Shown here piece after piece: positions 11,111 to 25,067 of a DNA stretch of 64,000 bases; within the stretch, counting starts at the first letter, position 1; each line of letters starts with the position of its first letter. A program made the translations under genes and the position numbers. The stretch covers positions 44,331,505-44,395,504 of the forward strand of contig OX439047.1 of assembly GCA_949317995.1 (NCBI GenBank). Direction: 5' to 3'. This stretch comes from Acholoe squamosa. Lineage: Eukaryota; Annelida; Polychaeta; Phyllodocida; Polynoidae. The notes beneath the pieces are model-generated. The model did not search any database. It had not been told where the DNA came from and saw nothing but the letters and a program-made list of their open reading frames with translations.

Positions 11111-14100
11111 CTACAGATGTGAAAATACATGATAATTGATATAACAGTAGTCTTGTTTCCTGTTTTGAGCTAGAACTCTCGAAGTGCAAATTGAAGATAA
11201 TGTAAGTGCTAAAAGTACCTTCAAACAGACAAAAGAATAACATTCACAAAATATGTCACCAGTTATGTCTACCCAACTGCAGCCCTTTGAATAAAAGTGA
11301 CAAGTGTGGGGGGGGGGTCTTGAAAAGATATCCAAATAGAGCATTTTGTGAACATTCCCCAATGAGGCACAGGTGCACTATACGTAATTAGCATGTCCTG
11401 ACAATGCTCCTTACGTACGATTTAAACTGCTAAGGTTCACAGAATTAAGACATGCCAGCCTTTGCACTTTAGTTCCCAAGGTTAGGCTTGGGAGGCGATG
11501 TGCAACACTGCAGTACAACCGTTCAGATGTTTACATTTTCCCACAGGTGTTGCATCGAGAGGTCCCGTGTTACCCGGAGCTATATCCACATTCATTAGTC
11601 ACAGAATCCGCCTAAGGTCATGTGTCTTTTGTAAGGGGTCACTGCATCTTAGTAGGCCCCCTTTTAATGCACACAGACCTTCTTTGACCAGGGATATATA
11701 TCTCTTTTGACATCTAGACAAAGGCTGAAAAGTCTATGCCAGATGTGCTATTGATACCCTCCAATGTTGTATTGCTGAATTGATGTAATATTGTCCAACG
11801 TTGGACTTTTGAAGCCATGTTATTAATTGGACATATCGGTTTTAGTCTGGATAGGGAAGCTTTAGTGAATAGATGGTGTTCTTTCTGTATTTGCTGTGTG
11901 CCAAGTTTTTAAAGGCTAGCCATATATTTTCAGTTTGAGACCATGAAATCTCTCGCCCATAAACCCGATTCCCCTATTGAAGCTTGACAATGTGTTTCTC
12001 TACATGGCTTTTAAAGTAGGCAGGCGTGGAGTGTTTTTATAGGTGGTTACAGAAAGGGGAACACCACTTAATACCTCTTCCTGTGGCCGTATCTAAAGGG
12101 GAATTACACCTTGAGACAGCCAAGAAACGAACCCCCATTAAGGCCGCTGGAGTGTCCAAAGGCCATTGCCATTGCAGCCCAGGTGAAAGCAATCCCACAC
12201 GGAATAGGCCTGAGTGAGGGCTCTTTGATTAATGGTCCTAGAACGCCAAAGCACACCGCCAAGCCCTTAGGCAAGGGTCACAAAACAGAAGAATCAACCC
12301 CCACCCCATCCCCCCCTAACACCCAAACCCCTTACATCTATACATAACCCTACTCCTCAACCCTCCAATGGCAATATCTGAAAATCTTTGCAGCACCCAG
12401 GAGACCATTAATTTGTCTTAGCGGTCTGAAGGGTTTGATTTTAGACCTTGATACTGCATCCAGTCCCAGGTGTTAAGGAGCCGATTGTACAGATGCCCTC
12501 TCACTGATGATATCAGTCTGGGCATGTAGAGCTTGGTTGTACCTGCATGTCTGAATTCAATACATTGTATGAGTTAGATGGCTTCTCAGAGCATTTGACT
12601 GTTGGAAGGCTTACCCATTTTAACCCTTCAAGAACAAAAGACAACTGAAAGATACATACATTCATGCCAACAGGGTCCGATATAGTTCCATAGAATCGGC
12701 ATGACTTGATGGAGCTGCGCTCATGTATCACTAAATGGCATGATTCATTAAAACACTGAGCGACATTTAAAGAGTTAAGTATGGACACAGCTACATTTTG
12801 AATGTTACATTTCATTCAGATACGAGGAGGATATATGGACCTTAGATCGACTTGTCTCGACATGTCATCCCAGTATGAACAAATGTCGAGTGTCAGAGTG
12901 AATGTTTATATTTTTTTAATCAACGTAGTTTTACTGGGCGATTCAAGAGGTTGACATGGAATTCCACAACTGCATATCATACATTCTATGCAGGCTTTCC
13001 CTTTGTCTCAAGCTCTGGTACACATCTATAGTAGCCTTTGGTTCCATTAGACCAGCATAACACTTAAGGAGAGTTGAAATCCTTGGTCAAACAGGTCAAC
13101 AATTAAGGAAGTGGTAATGCTACATTAGGAAAATAATAAAAATACAGGACGGGCTATTTACGTAGCATTTCCCATCTCATTTTCTTATTTCATTGAACCT
13201 ATGGAATACTAGTCCAAAAAAGATGAAATTCCTACTATACCATTATGGGGTTATGGTTTATCTCTAAAGAGAGGACCTAATGACCTGACACAGGTGAGTG
13301 ACTTTTACACCTAAGGGCAATGCAGCTTGTGGCAGGAAACACCTACCTTCTTCTGAGGACAGAATTTGGGCCACAGAAAATGACTTCATTAGTTCTGTCT
13401 CAATGGTTACATACTTTCGAGTATATCCCCCACTTCAATGTCCTATTTTAACGAACCTGGTTTTGATATCTCTATATGCCTGTATTGTTTATGAATGCTA
13501 GCCCAACTATCTTCGTGAATTCTCGCAGACTATGAGCTGTACTGCATACTATAATAAAACTGCTTGATCAATATGTTGCTATGTAAGACATTTTCAGCGC
13601 TGTTGAGGAAAAGTAAAGGTGTCAACAGAGTGATTTGCCCCATTGAAAGGGACTGGTAGAAGAAGGGCAGTCAGGTTTATGGAAACTCCCAAAACCATTC
13701 ATGAATCACTTAGAGGTAGAGCAAGCCAATCAAAATAGCCGTATCAAATAGGTGTGACATGCCATCGTGAAGGGAACCAAAGACAAACTCCACAAAAATA
13801 CACCTTAACCTTTCTCCACGTGTAGCTAGCGTGCCCTTGTGAGCCCCACACTCTCTGACTATTCTTTTTGTCATACATACTCCAGTGGTAAGAACGTGGA
13901 ATTGAGAGATCTGTAAAGAGCAGTGGAGGGCTTCAGGTGCAAATGGTGGGGGGTTTTATTGGTGTGGATACCTCCCTGGACAAGCTGCTGATTTTACACA
14001 AAGTAAATGGCATTCTCATGTAATGTCTAGCAGGGAATTTCTTTGGACTTTATAATGAAGTAAGTGAGAATTGGCAATACGCAATCTTTGAGGGAGGAAA

Positions 14101-15163
14101 GGACCTGGATGTGACCTTATAGCTGTGCAATGTCTGTAAGAAACCAATAACTCCTATTTCTGGGAGATTCTGTGGGTAAACACCAGTCCCACAACACTAG
14201 AAAGCTGCGAGGATCCAGAAAACAGACTGCAAACATCGGTCGGTGACTCATCACAGATAGTGATCAACCATCTTTTGCCCTGCACACCCTAAAATTAAAA
14301 TGTGGTTTATCGCTCAGGAGCATTCCTTTCATTGCGTCTGGCAGGCGATCTCAAGATAACCCAATCAATGACATTATTTCTTTACCCACTCCACCTCTTT
14401 TAAAAAAATCCAGATTTGAAAGCAAAATAATTTTGGAACTTTTCTTATGGTCACAGCCCCGTGATCTAACCATTATGAACAGGCGAGTGCTGTGATTTAA
14501 GTCTTTCCAGTTCTGTTTTTGAAATGTTTTATCCACATTTTGTAGGCTGGTAATGATAAGGCGTAGATTTACTCCAGAGAATGTTGCCCATTAATCGCAA
14601 TTATGATCAGTCTCCTTGGAATAAAAGATGCAGATCCCAGACAAAGCTCCCAGACAGGGAAAAGGGTACACTCTTAGTCACTATAGTACCTAAATGAAAT
14701 TTGTCAACCTCATATATTGTAAGAAATGTGATATTCAGGAGTTTGTATTTTAGGTAGTTGCTTCTGCCACTATCTGTCACATTTTAAGCCCTCTACTTTA
14801 TTGACACTGAGTCAATAAAACATAAAAATGTAAGTTGCCACAGCCCCCAGTCATCATCACCTACTAGGACTTCCGAGACAAAGAACTTATCAAAATGGCA
14901 AATATTGTACTTCTTATTTCTTCTTCGTATTTTTTTTTTGGCTGAGAGCCTGAGTTTCTTTGGTCTATGTCAACATTGAATATCGTGATGGGTCAACTAC
15001 AGCTTCTGCTTCACCTCAATGAGTGATACAAGCAATGACTTTCTCCATCTTCACAATGTAACCTTTATTCTAAAAGTCTTAAGCTCTATAGAACAGATGT
15101 TCATACTTTTGATTTTAAGCTGGTATTTGATAAAAACATGGGATCCCGCTGGTAGGGTTAACA
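11111..15163. other. Intergenic, nothing recognised
   Basis: AT-rich single-copy-looking sequence with many stops in all frames. No repeat, RNA gene or exon could be supported. Confidence 0.6.
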
Positions 15164-15186
15164 ACCTGGCTAACAACCTCATAGTA

Positions 15187-15242
<56 letters not shown>

Positions 15243-15265
15243 TACTATGAGGTTGTTAGCCAGGT
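15164..15265. repeat. 102-bp perfect palindrome centred on an (AT)n run
   Basis: The left arm 15164-15188 (ACCTGGCTAACAACCTCATA, then GTAGG) is the exact reverse complement of 15241-15265. Between them lies 52 bp of uninterrupted AT, which is self-complementary, so all 102 bp form one palindrome. The words TAACAACCT also occur twice in direct orientation at the left edge. It could be a hairpin-type repeat, an inverted duplication, or an assembly fold-back. Confidence 0.85.
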
Positions 15266-16429
15266 AGAAAGAAAGAGATTGGCAGTAGTCAGTGCTTCTT
15301 AAGACACCTTTATCTAAATGTGGAAGTACGCATTACCCTGACTAATTTCTTGAGGCTGTCACGCCTGGAAAGGCTAAGAGTCTCCAGTGTAGTCAGCAGC
15401 TCAGGTATCTGTGACCTATAGTGGCGTCTTCATGGTTGCCTTGACAACAGGGTCAGGTCTCACAGCCAAAATTCTCGATTTGACATAATATAATTATCGT
15501 CCAGCACGCTATTGCAGATACTCTAGATCTATACAGGTATAGAATCAGTCTCTGTCAACAGCAATAAGCATCACATCTTTCTCCCTTTCTTTTTCTTTTT
15601 TTCAAAGGAGTTTTTTGCCTTAAACCTGTCATCGTCCATGGAATCCTATACGTATAAGGAAGAGGGAGTGGAATGGCTCCTTGCTGTGGCAGATTGCAGA
15701 GGTTGTGGAGGGTTGAATATTATATTGTCAAGTAGTGTATAGCTTGTTGTCTGTGGGGAGTGCTCAGCATATAGATATGTGAAACTTCCTTTGTGTTTGT
15801 CACGACCTCCGAAAATGTGATGATTTAAGGTTTCAAAAAGCATAAGAAAGATGGATAAAAGTAACAGCAAGTCTTTGTTAACTGTCACCACTCCTCCCAT
15901 TGCACCATGGACTATGGTGTCTGTACTTCCGGTCTCTCTTCATTCACGACCACTGTTGACTTCCTATCTGTCACTGCCTTGTATTTTAGAATGTTTCTTC
16001 TTTATGTAATCAGGTCATTTTTTAACCCACGTACCTCTGGTGTAGAGTAAAGTTAGATGTAATCACCAAAGATTTCTGTTACCTATAGGTACACATGTGT
16101 GGTAGGAATTTTTGTAAAATTATCAAGAACTTTGGAGAAGGATATAAAATTTATGTAGCCATTTGGTGAGGAAGCACCGGTAGTAGGAGTATTTGGTGGG
16201 ATTGGAAGAGACTCAAGTTGGAAGAATCAATTCTTAAGACCCATATGATAAGGCAAAGGATAAGGTGTGGGAGAAGGAAGGACAGAAAGCAAGAATCCAG
16301 CACAAAGGAAGAAAGCTCCACTGACATAGCCATAGGACAACGAAGTGAAAGTCAAAGACATTGCAATGGGTGTGGGGGGGGGGCAGTAACATTTCAAAGA
16401 CAGTATCTATTCGCGGAGGAGTGATCTAA
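15266..16429. other. Intergenic, nothing recognised
   Basis: Single-copy-looking sequence between the palindrome and the first Harbinger-type MITE; no gene, RNA gene or repeat supported. Confidence 0.6.
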
Positions 16430-16746
16430 GGGAGTGGTCATTATTTATCAACAGGGGGGTGGTGGGTTTTCACGCAGATGCACCAAAAAATTTTTACGCC
16501 CCCCTCGAAGGTAGTCAAAATTTTTTGTGCCCCCCCCCCGCACCGGGGGCGCGGAGAATTTCCCCGCACCTCTTTGTTCAATAGTAGCACGCTGGCTTTT
16601 TTGCTAAAAAGAAGGTAAATTCTTTTAGCCCCCCCCCCTCAATAGGGGGTCAAATTTTGTTAGCCCCCCCCCACGGGAGGGGTCTGAGATTTTTACGCCC
16701 CCCCTTCAAACCCACCCCCCTCTGTTGATAAATAATGACCACTCCC
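16430..16746. mobile_element. Harbinger-type MITE, copy 1
   Basis: A 317-bp element flanked by TAA on both sides (16427-16429, 16747-16749), with terminal inverted repeats beginning GGGAGTGGTCATTATTTATC. Its interior is very similar to the copy at 43391-43704, with runs of C or G alternating with AAATTTTT, but it has lost part of the CGCG content of that copy. It is non-coding and must depend on a transposase supplied elsewhere. Confidence 0.85.
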
Positions 16747-17084
16747 TAAGGGTGATGGCGTGTTGGATCAGCGGGACATCCAGGCATTGGGTGATCCCTG
16801 CAGTGACCCCTGGCCCAGGTAAAGGTCATCAGGGTCTGCTTCTCTGCAGTGACGACAGGGGGCACTCCGACGGACGCCTCAGGATGTCAGGTGATCATCT
16901 AAACGCTGCTTCGACATCCTGGGCCTTGCCAATTTCAATTTCTATCTGTCACATGGGTGATGCATAATAGACATTATCCATTTTGTATCCAAAGTGGTAT
17001 TATATTGGTTGCCATAGGCTCTGTGTCTAACCCTTCAGTTTTAATAATGCATCACTTTTGATATGTACAGGTGTCCTCTGGGCA

Positions 17085-17157
<73 letters not shown>

Positions 17158-20100
17158 TAGAATAGATTTACAATATAACTACCATGAACATAGAGCAGTT
17201 GATTGTGACCCCGGTGATGTCTAATGTGCAACTCCTACAGCAGTATACTACTAAGGTGTCCAAATAGCAAAAGCCATCTATGAGCAGATCCCTGCGCACT
17301 ACAAACTTATCTATTATAAGGTCGGTAGATTATAGAGACCCACAGGTGCTGATCTCTTCATATATCATGGGGTTGGGATGATGTGGGTGTTCCTTAGACA
17401 GGTGGGCCTTATCTGCACCCACCTGTGGTCCTGGAAGATCAAAGATGCCGCTGCCCTTCTCACCACCCCCATATACCAGAAGTGCCAAGGTGCCCTATAC
17501 TGGTGTGAAAGTTAGGGGACAATATGGGGCATGTGGGTTGTTTTTAGACTTTTTATTCCCGCAGGGGTATTATAGGGGGTGTCTATCTTTCTATAAGATT
17601 GATTCTCACAGGGGGTATAGGCACTATAGCCTGCAATCATAGGGCATCTGATGTATATGCAGTAAAGATGGCATTTCTTTCCTGAGAGCTTTTTCATAAG
17701 CGTCAAGAATGACCACACGTTTGTGTAGAATAAAGTGGGGAGATGGGTTTAAGGTTATGGTAGCCTTTATCATCAGAGTATGTACGCTACCTCTGAATTA
17801 AAATGCAAAGTAAAGCTTCAGATATGTTACATTATTCATCTGAATTTAGATCGATCTTTAGGTATATTCTTAGGAACACATTTCACAAGTGGACAATCAA
17901 GGTAATCCTCTTATACAGGGGAGGCTGCATAGAAAGTATTGGGGAACTGACCTTTCTTGTATCTAGCAGCTCTTCTATGAGAATTCCCTCATCTTTACCA
18001 TCCATATTTATGTGTCATAACAATCTCTTATGGCTTCCTAGACTGCAAAATTAGCCACAATGCTGAGGAACTTTGATGAAGATGATAGCCATAGCAACAA
18101 CAGATGGCACAGACATTAACTAGCACAATTCCACTTCTGATTCATCGATAGACTGAAGGGATCAGGCCTAACAAGTTGCTCTGTGTCTTAGGCACATTAA
18201 GGATTTATAAATGTGAACTCTATGTTTGATTGGGGCAGTTGCCCTTGGTTGGTCCCTTAAAGATATCATCAGCTCAATGAAGTCCCATCAGGTTGATCCT
18301 CCAGGCCCACCCACTGAGATGTGTGCAAGGTATATAGATATAGACCCCAACTCTTGTAACCACCCCATCCAAGTGTATTCTGCACAGACATGTCTACCTT
18401 GAGATAGGTCACAGTTATGGGGCTGTCAATGGATAATAATATAATGCTGGTCTCTTTACCCTTCTCTAAGCCTGGTTTGATAGATGCATACAGAACTGCT
18501 AAGAATACTTGGCATCTGTCAGCTATGTATAATAGTCGACCTATATATGAAATATTTATTGAGTCCTTTTTCCCAAAGGTTACCAACACTACCCAGTTGA
18601 GAGTCAATAGGCTAATACTAGATTTACTGGTGGTAATTTGCTTGATAGTTGTCAGGACACTTTCCCCACAAATTAAGAGATGAAATATTAAGTGCGCAAA
18701 AAGTTTTCAATGGTGGTGATCATATATGCCCACACTACAGAAAGAGGTGGAAATAGGACAGGTGCGTGACATGACACAATTATGCCTGGGTCAAAGGTCA
18801 AAGGGGTGAGAGGGCACAGTTTGACAGACTTTCCCCTTCATGTGTGATCATTCACACATAAACGTTTATCACATCGGAGACGACTAGGGTATAATCCATG
18901 TTTTATGTTCAGACTAACCTAAAACCTGGTTTTGTCATAAAGGGAATATATGATAGCATTGTTAGGAGCAGAGAGGGTATGTATACATACATCATCGTGG
19001 GCTTTTTGAGGAAGTCAGTGAAGGCTATTCAACTCTGTATGTGAGGAGCCTATGTGATATATTCGTGGGAGGGCAGCTAAAGCTCCCAAACCACTCCCTC
19101 TTGGAGTATTATGTCCTAGACTATGCCTCATTTAGGTAAATGCACCACTCTACTGTCTGGATCGTTCGAGTTCAATGCCCACTGTCTAGGATCATATTGC
19201 CCATTATGTCTTTATTTATAGGTTTAGTACGAATCTTAATCTGTATTGTTTCCAGCAGAGTTTTAGAAAGACTATGCCACAGGAAATGGATATGACACTT
19301 TGTGTTTAAGTTTATTTCATTGAGGTTACTCCCTGTGACACTATAACTTGAGTGTCTAATTTTTTACTCGGGCTAGCTGTGTGTACCTTAAAGAGAAATC
19401 CGTAAATATAATCCAAATCAACTTCCTTCCGTACTGTTTCGCCACTACATTATCTAAGTGGATGAACCTAAGTCAATTTCAAAATACCTTTGACCTTTTA
19501 AGTATGTTGACCTGTTAGTATTTAAGGCAACAAATGTATTCCGCATAAACTTGGGAGTCTACTTTCAAATAAAGCTCATAGAGAAACTGTGTGTGGGATT
19601 GCCTTATAGACTGTAGTACCTGCTCTTCTAGCTACCTCACCTTTCACTTTTTCAGTTGAGGAATGTGCTATTTCTAAAGTTCTGTTTGCCTCAGACTCAA
19701 AAACCTACCACCCACTTGAGACTACAAAGCCTAGACGAGAAGCAAATTGAGCATTGGTGAAAAATACCAGTTTAAAAGAATGCTGGGAGATACTCCTGTG
19801 TTAAGGTTGTGTGTGTAGAGTTGAGGACTTTCCAAATGTAGCCCTCTGTTAGGTGGCTCTTAAAGGTGGCTGAGGTGAGCCTGCAATTGGTAGAAGGTAA
19901 ATTTATGTCCCTGCACCTTGGCTACCTCAGTAGCATGGGCTGACGTGATGGTGAAGGCGGATATCCACTAAAGATCATAAAGGATTCAGCAACAGTGGAT
20001 CTTTGTGGTGCCAATCCCCTGTACCTGATGTTATCCACAGACCTACCGTCTAACTTTCCTATACATCACCTCAGGAATAAATCTCACTCTAAGACTGTGA

Positions 20101-22574
20101 TTGTGTCCTTTCAGAATATTTTGCCAGGAAGCCGAGTCAATATATATGTGCGCCCTATAAAAACCTGCCCCTTTCTCAAATGTTACAGAATTGGGGGAAA
20201 ATAGAAGTATTTACCTATTTGTTAGTGTGTCCTAAGGGTAGGTTGTCAGTACCAAACAGCAATAGAATTATAAAGAATTAAAAGAAAAATGAAGGGTGAA
20301 TTAAAGGGAATGGTGTTGTGGATACCTATGATGGTAGTGTTCGTTTTAAAATTTATAGGCATCTCATAATCGTGAAAAGAGAGCAAAATTAAGCCCTTGT
20401 AATTTTCTGTATCTACAAACAGGGGACAATATTGACTTGTTTCTTAACATGGAAATTGGTGTCGGAATTCACTTGCAAGATCCATCACTCTGCTCCAGCA
20501 AAGTGATTCGTGCCTATGTTTACTAATCAACCTCTGTTAGATGGATACTTAAAGCCATGTTTACCTAAGCTTATTGAAGGAGATAGAGAGAGGACTGGCA
20601 CTGTACTCCAGGGCTGACAGCCATGTCCACAGGCATTAAAAACACCACATGATGGAAGTGTATTCCAACTGGTGCGTTATCCTGACTGCAAACATCAAAG
20701 GGAAGCAGATACTGACAAGGGTGCTCTCCACATACTGTCCTTTTCCCATTATTCCACTGGCTGCTTCCAGATTGATATGAATGATGGGAGTAGTTTCAGC
20801 AGCTAATCAATAGGGAGATGTTCCTCAAATCTGTATCAGTGGTACCAGTAGTGCTTATGATGGGAGGCTCCAATACAAGCCATTGTTGTTCAATAATAGT
20901 CACCCAGCAGTTCACCCCTGTCTGTGAAATCTCTTCATCATTTTCATATTTTACCCGACTTGCCATTCATCTGCTACATCTAGCGCCTCGTTCGTATACT
21001 TTGCATGGAAGGTTTACTTGTAAGGGCAGTATTGTCCAAATGTGGCAGTCAATGGTGGATGTTGGTAAAGGAAACAAATGCATTGAAGTGTGAAAATCTC
21101 CCCTCAAAGGAACGTGTCTTCTTTTTCACAGTTAACATCACATGTGTTACATTTACAAGAGTAGCAATAAGGATATCATGTTCGCTTCAAGCCTAAAGCG
21201 AAGGGCTTTTCACTTTCTCTGCACATTGGTCAAAGGCAATGGGAGGCGTATGTCCCCACCCTACATTTAACAGTGAGACCAAGGAGGTGAATCCCTTTGA
21301 TGGTAACCCCTATGTCCTCCTGTTAGGTCTATCTTGTCTCTTCAAGTAAAAGAGAACAGTCCCGAAGGTTTGTCAGCATTGCCCATCGCATAATGGCTGA
21401 TACAAGAAGTCCTCTCTAATTGTTGTGTTCAATTATAAAGTTATAAGTGGAGAAAAAAACGAGCCTTCCCTTGTTTTAGTTTGTGATGCTGATGCTTAGA
21501 AAAGGAGGCAGAGTGAGTGAGTGATGAAGAGAGAGAGCTCAGAGAGACACTTAGCTGTATCTGTCACTCATTATGGACGAGCTACTCATATAACCCAGGA
21601 GTAGCTCACAGGGAGGTCCTGTGGGAAATACAAGAGCTGCTCCTATCACACAGCACTGACTAACTCACTAATAAGCAGCACGAGCAATAAGCTTCGTTTG
21701 CCTCCACATCAACCCTACCCTTAACCATTCTAATGCTCAAAGACTTTCTGCTGTTGACCTTAACATTTCTTACTTTTTGACAGGGAAAAGATAATGTTTT
21801 CCAAAAGAAAGTGTCATAGTACCTGATATGTAATTAACACCTTTATTTCTACGTCTTTTCCCACCTATTGCTTCTTCTACCTTAATTCCAGGGGTGTAGA
21901 CGCGTGGATACAGTCGATACTTTTTAGTGAGACCTCCAATTTTCCTTTTCTTTTTAAGAATTGTAATGAGGCCTGTGGTGTGGAGGTGAAGGAGGGGCGG
22001 TGTTGGTTTTTCCCCCTATGTATTAGAGAAAGGAAATGGTGACAAAATGGTGACGGGTTATCATTGGCAGTCTCCCATATCTGTGATTATGACATGTTTG
22101 ATGTGTACCTTATAATGAGTGGGTATGATCATGAATGTATAGTATTACAGCGTATTTCAGTCAGGCTTACCAACAGATACCCTTGTAGGTAGGATGCGTG
22201 CCCCTGTCATTGCTATCATTACCTATCTTTCTATGTATCAGTCAGGCACATGAAATATTATGAAGACACCCACATCCTGGTAAATGATAGGCGAACCAAT
22301 TTCTTTTCACCATTGCCTAAGGCTGAGGGGACCTACATAATGAGTTTGACTACTACTGGAGGTGTCCCATTTGGTGCAACCTCTTCCTTCGGATATTCCA
22401 CTGCTGACCTATATAGCAGAAAACATTGATAACTGTTGAGAAAAAATGCACTGTGTACCATTCTCTGTCGTAGGAGATTGTTATCCAGAACAGTAATATT
22501 TGAGTTTAAACAGAGATGCCTCTTAATGACAGTAATATGTTATTCATAGCCAATCCATGAATTGGTGGCATGTA
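16747..22574. other. Intergenic, nothing recognised apart from an AT microsatellite
   Basis: Frames up to 112 residues around 18.3-18.7 kb overlap on opposite strands and show no motif; they are not supported as genes. Confidence 0.6.
17090..17155. repeat. (AT)n microsatellite
   Basis: Uninterrupted AT dinucleotides for about 66 bp, ending in ATAGATAG. Confidence 0.95.
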
Positions 22575-23476
22575 CACTGCAAAAATGGTGTTTAGATTTT
22601 AAACATGTTTAGGTCTAAACATGTTTAAAACCTAAACATATAGGTCAGTTAGGTGTCTCATCGCCTATACATTTAGGAAATGAACACTTTTATTCTATAA
22701 CTACATAAACGTTTATGCTAAACATGTTTAGATGTTTAGAGTTGAAACAGTTGAATAATAGGTGTTTAGATTTAAACATCAATATGTTTAGATACTTGGA
22801 TGTTGAATCCACACTAGGTAGCAGCACTACCTTTGAATGGACTATCTGCACATAGTTATAATCAATTGTTGTGACAAATGTCCCCAAATCCCATGTTTAT
22901 CATGGTTCCATTTCATAGAATGTCATGTGAATAGAAAGGGCAATAGAAAATTGACTAGATTCACCTTATGCCACCATCATTAGCATAAAATAATCAATAA
23001 GCTCCATGCCTGACACCTATTTGATGCTATTCTGGAATAGATAAGGCAATGTCGTTCCTGCCAAGCTGTTGTACTTTCTCAAGTCTCTCATTCTAATGCA
23101 GTGTGTAATACATGTACACGTATATAGCTGTGGCTGACATCTTTGGAGATTTTGACAAGTAAATACCTGCTGATCCCCCCCCCCCAGTAAATGAGAAAAC
23201 AAACAAAATATATCTTTTTTTAAGGCATACATGTCTGCAAACCTTAACTCTCCATCAAATCATTTAATCATCTAAACACAAAAATTCATAAACACCTAAA
23301 CACAAAAATTCATAGATATCTAAACACAAAGTTTTAACCTAAACACCTACATTTCTAAACACTTGAGCTAAGCACATTGTTTGGCTAAACATGTTTAGGA
23401 AATTAATATGCTTACAAAAACGTTGCAAGAATATGTTTAGAATTGTGTTTAGGATCTAAACACCATTTTTGCAGTG
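22575..23476. mobile_element. TA-flanked non-autonomous DNA transposon packed with TAAACA repeats
   Basis: A 902-bp element bounded by an inverted repeat starting CACTGCAAAAATGGTGTTTA on both strands, with TA immediately outside each end. The subterminal parts carry many copies of TAAACA/TGTTTA in both orientations, for example TAAACATGTTTA and CTAAACAC. No coding potential is seen. The short TA duplication fits ISL2EU or Tc1/mariner-type mobilisation; which one is inference. Confidence 0.78.
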
Positions 23477-25053
23477 TAGATGACATCACTTTAGGTATTT
23501 AATACAATAATTACATAAGAGTAATACAGCAAAGCAGACCCGCGTAGCCTTTTACGTGCAGCAGCTGTTTGATTAGATGTTTTATTATGATGATAACAAG
23601 GGAGCATATGATAAATATACCAAAACAAAGGCCACATAATTAGATATAATATGACATGTTGGCTAGACTATGCCTGCTGTGCAATTTCCAAAAGGACTCT
23701 TGACATGACAGGGCGTAGGGGGTGATAATCCTACCGGTGACTAATTATCTATAAATTGGGAGTTGCACCTGAAAATTGATCATGTCAAAAGGGAAATAGT
23801 GCTCCTATACTGGGTAAGAATGTAATGTATTCACTTCCAATTTTTATAATAGATATCAACAGAAATTGAAAATATCCCAACTGCAAGTGAAATGTATGTA
23901 ACGAACTACACATCATGGTTGTCAAAATTATGAACATCTTAGTGAAAAAGGCCAAGTTGAATATGTGCATCTATTTTCAGAATGATTATAAATGTACCAA
24001 TGTGCCAGCGAAAAAAAAACTGTGCTAATGTATAATTCATGGATTGCAAGGGCTCTAAAATAAACTACATGTATGTGTTTTTAACTCAGATCAAAAGATT
24101 CTTTGGCAGACTAGAATAGATGGCCTGGGGATACGGAGGAATATATATAGCTGGATTGAGTAAAAGGCACATGGATTCCCCATCAGAAGCAATGGTAGCA
24201 TATTATCACAGGGAATTAACTCCGGCTGGTTGCACCGTGACATGTTTCGTGATGGTGTGCTTTGAGGTAGGCATTTAGGGTCACCACCCCTACCATGCCA
24301 ACCCTTTGCCTTTTACACCATCACCACATCCCCTATCCGGCCTTTACTACCCTTTAGCCTGAAATTCCACATTTGTATCACCAAGTTTATTACTTGCCAT
24401 AGAATACTGTTATAATAATTCCCACCTCGCTGCAGTATGGGAATGGCAAACTGCACTTTGAAAGTATGACATCGTTAAATAAAAGATAATTAAGATGTTG
24501 TCATGATGATGATTCCCTTGCTGCCTAAAAACGTAATTATTTAGAAAAGAAAGAGTGGTTATGATATAGTCCTCCCCTCACCATCTGTATGGTCTTGTTT
24601 GCACATAGGCCTAAGTAAAAAGTGGCTACCAAGCATACTTGTTCACACAACAAGGTTGTGATGACAACAAATATAACGGGAAGCATTTAACACTGCCTAA
24701 TATGCCCTACAACAATCGAATTACCGGTCAAGGAAAAACACAATTTGGTTGACTTTGTGGATTTAGAAGTACAGGTAGCCAAAACAGCAATATCCTTAAA
24801 AACAATAATAGCAGAAAAGAGAAAGTGAAATGTCCAAAAGCTTAGTGAATGGTGGCTTAGGCTTAACCTGACTGCGACCAGAGAAATATAACAAAAGACC
24901 CTCATTAGCCTTTACACCCTCCAGTGGGAGGCATAGGGTGGGACATTGTAGACCTGCTATTATCCTTCTTATGTTTACCATTCACCTGGTTCACTTATTG
25001 ATGGGTTTGTCCTTTTTTCACAGGGAGGGGACGTTGGGGGTTGGTGCTCTATG

Positions 25054-25067
25054 CCAGGAGGGGGCAG
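25054..25067 (+). promoter_or_regulatory. CTCF-like motif
   Basis: CCAGGAGGGGGCAG matches the CTCF core consensus CCASYAGRKGGCRS at 13 of 14 positions. Confidence 0.35.

Noticed and set aside
15019-15267. Frame ending in repeated YI residues
   Set aside because: It is the translation of the AT microsatellite inside the palindrome.
15189-17155. CRISPR-like or tandem array impression from repeated elements
   Set aside because: The repeats are microsatellites and dispersed MITEs without regular spacers, and the DNA is eukaryotic.
18269-18683. Opposed 112- and 88-residue frames
   Set aside because: No motif or splice evidence; chance overlap is the simplest explanation.
19140-19200. B-box-like GTTCGAGTTC suggesting a tRNA or SINE
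   Set aside because: No A-box, cloverleaf or poly(A) tail is present at suitable spacing.
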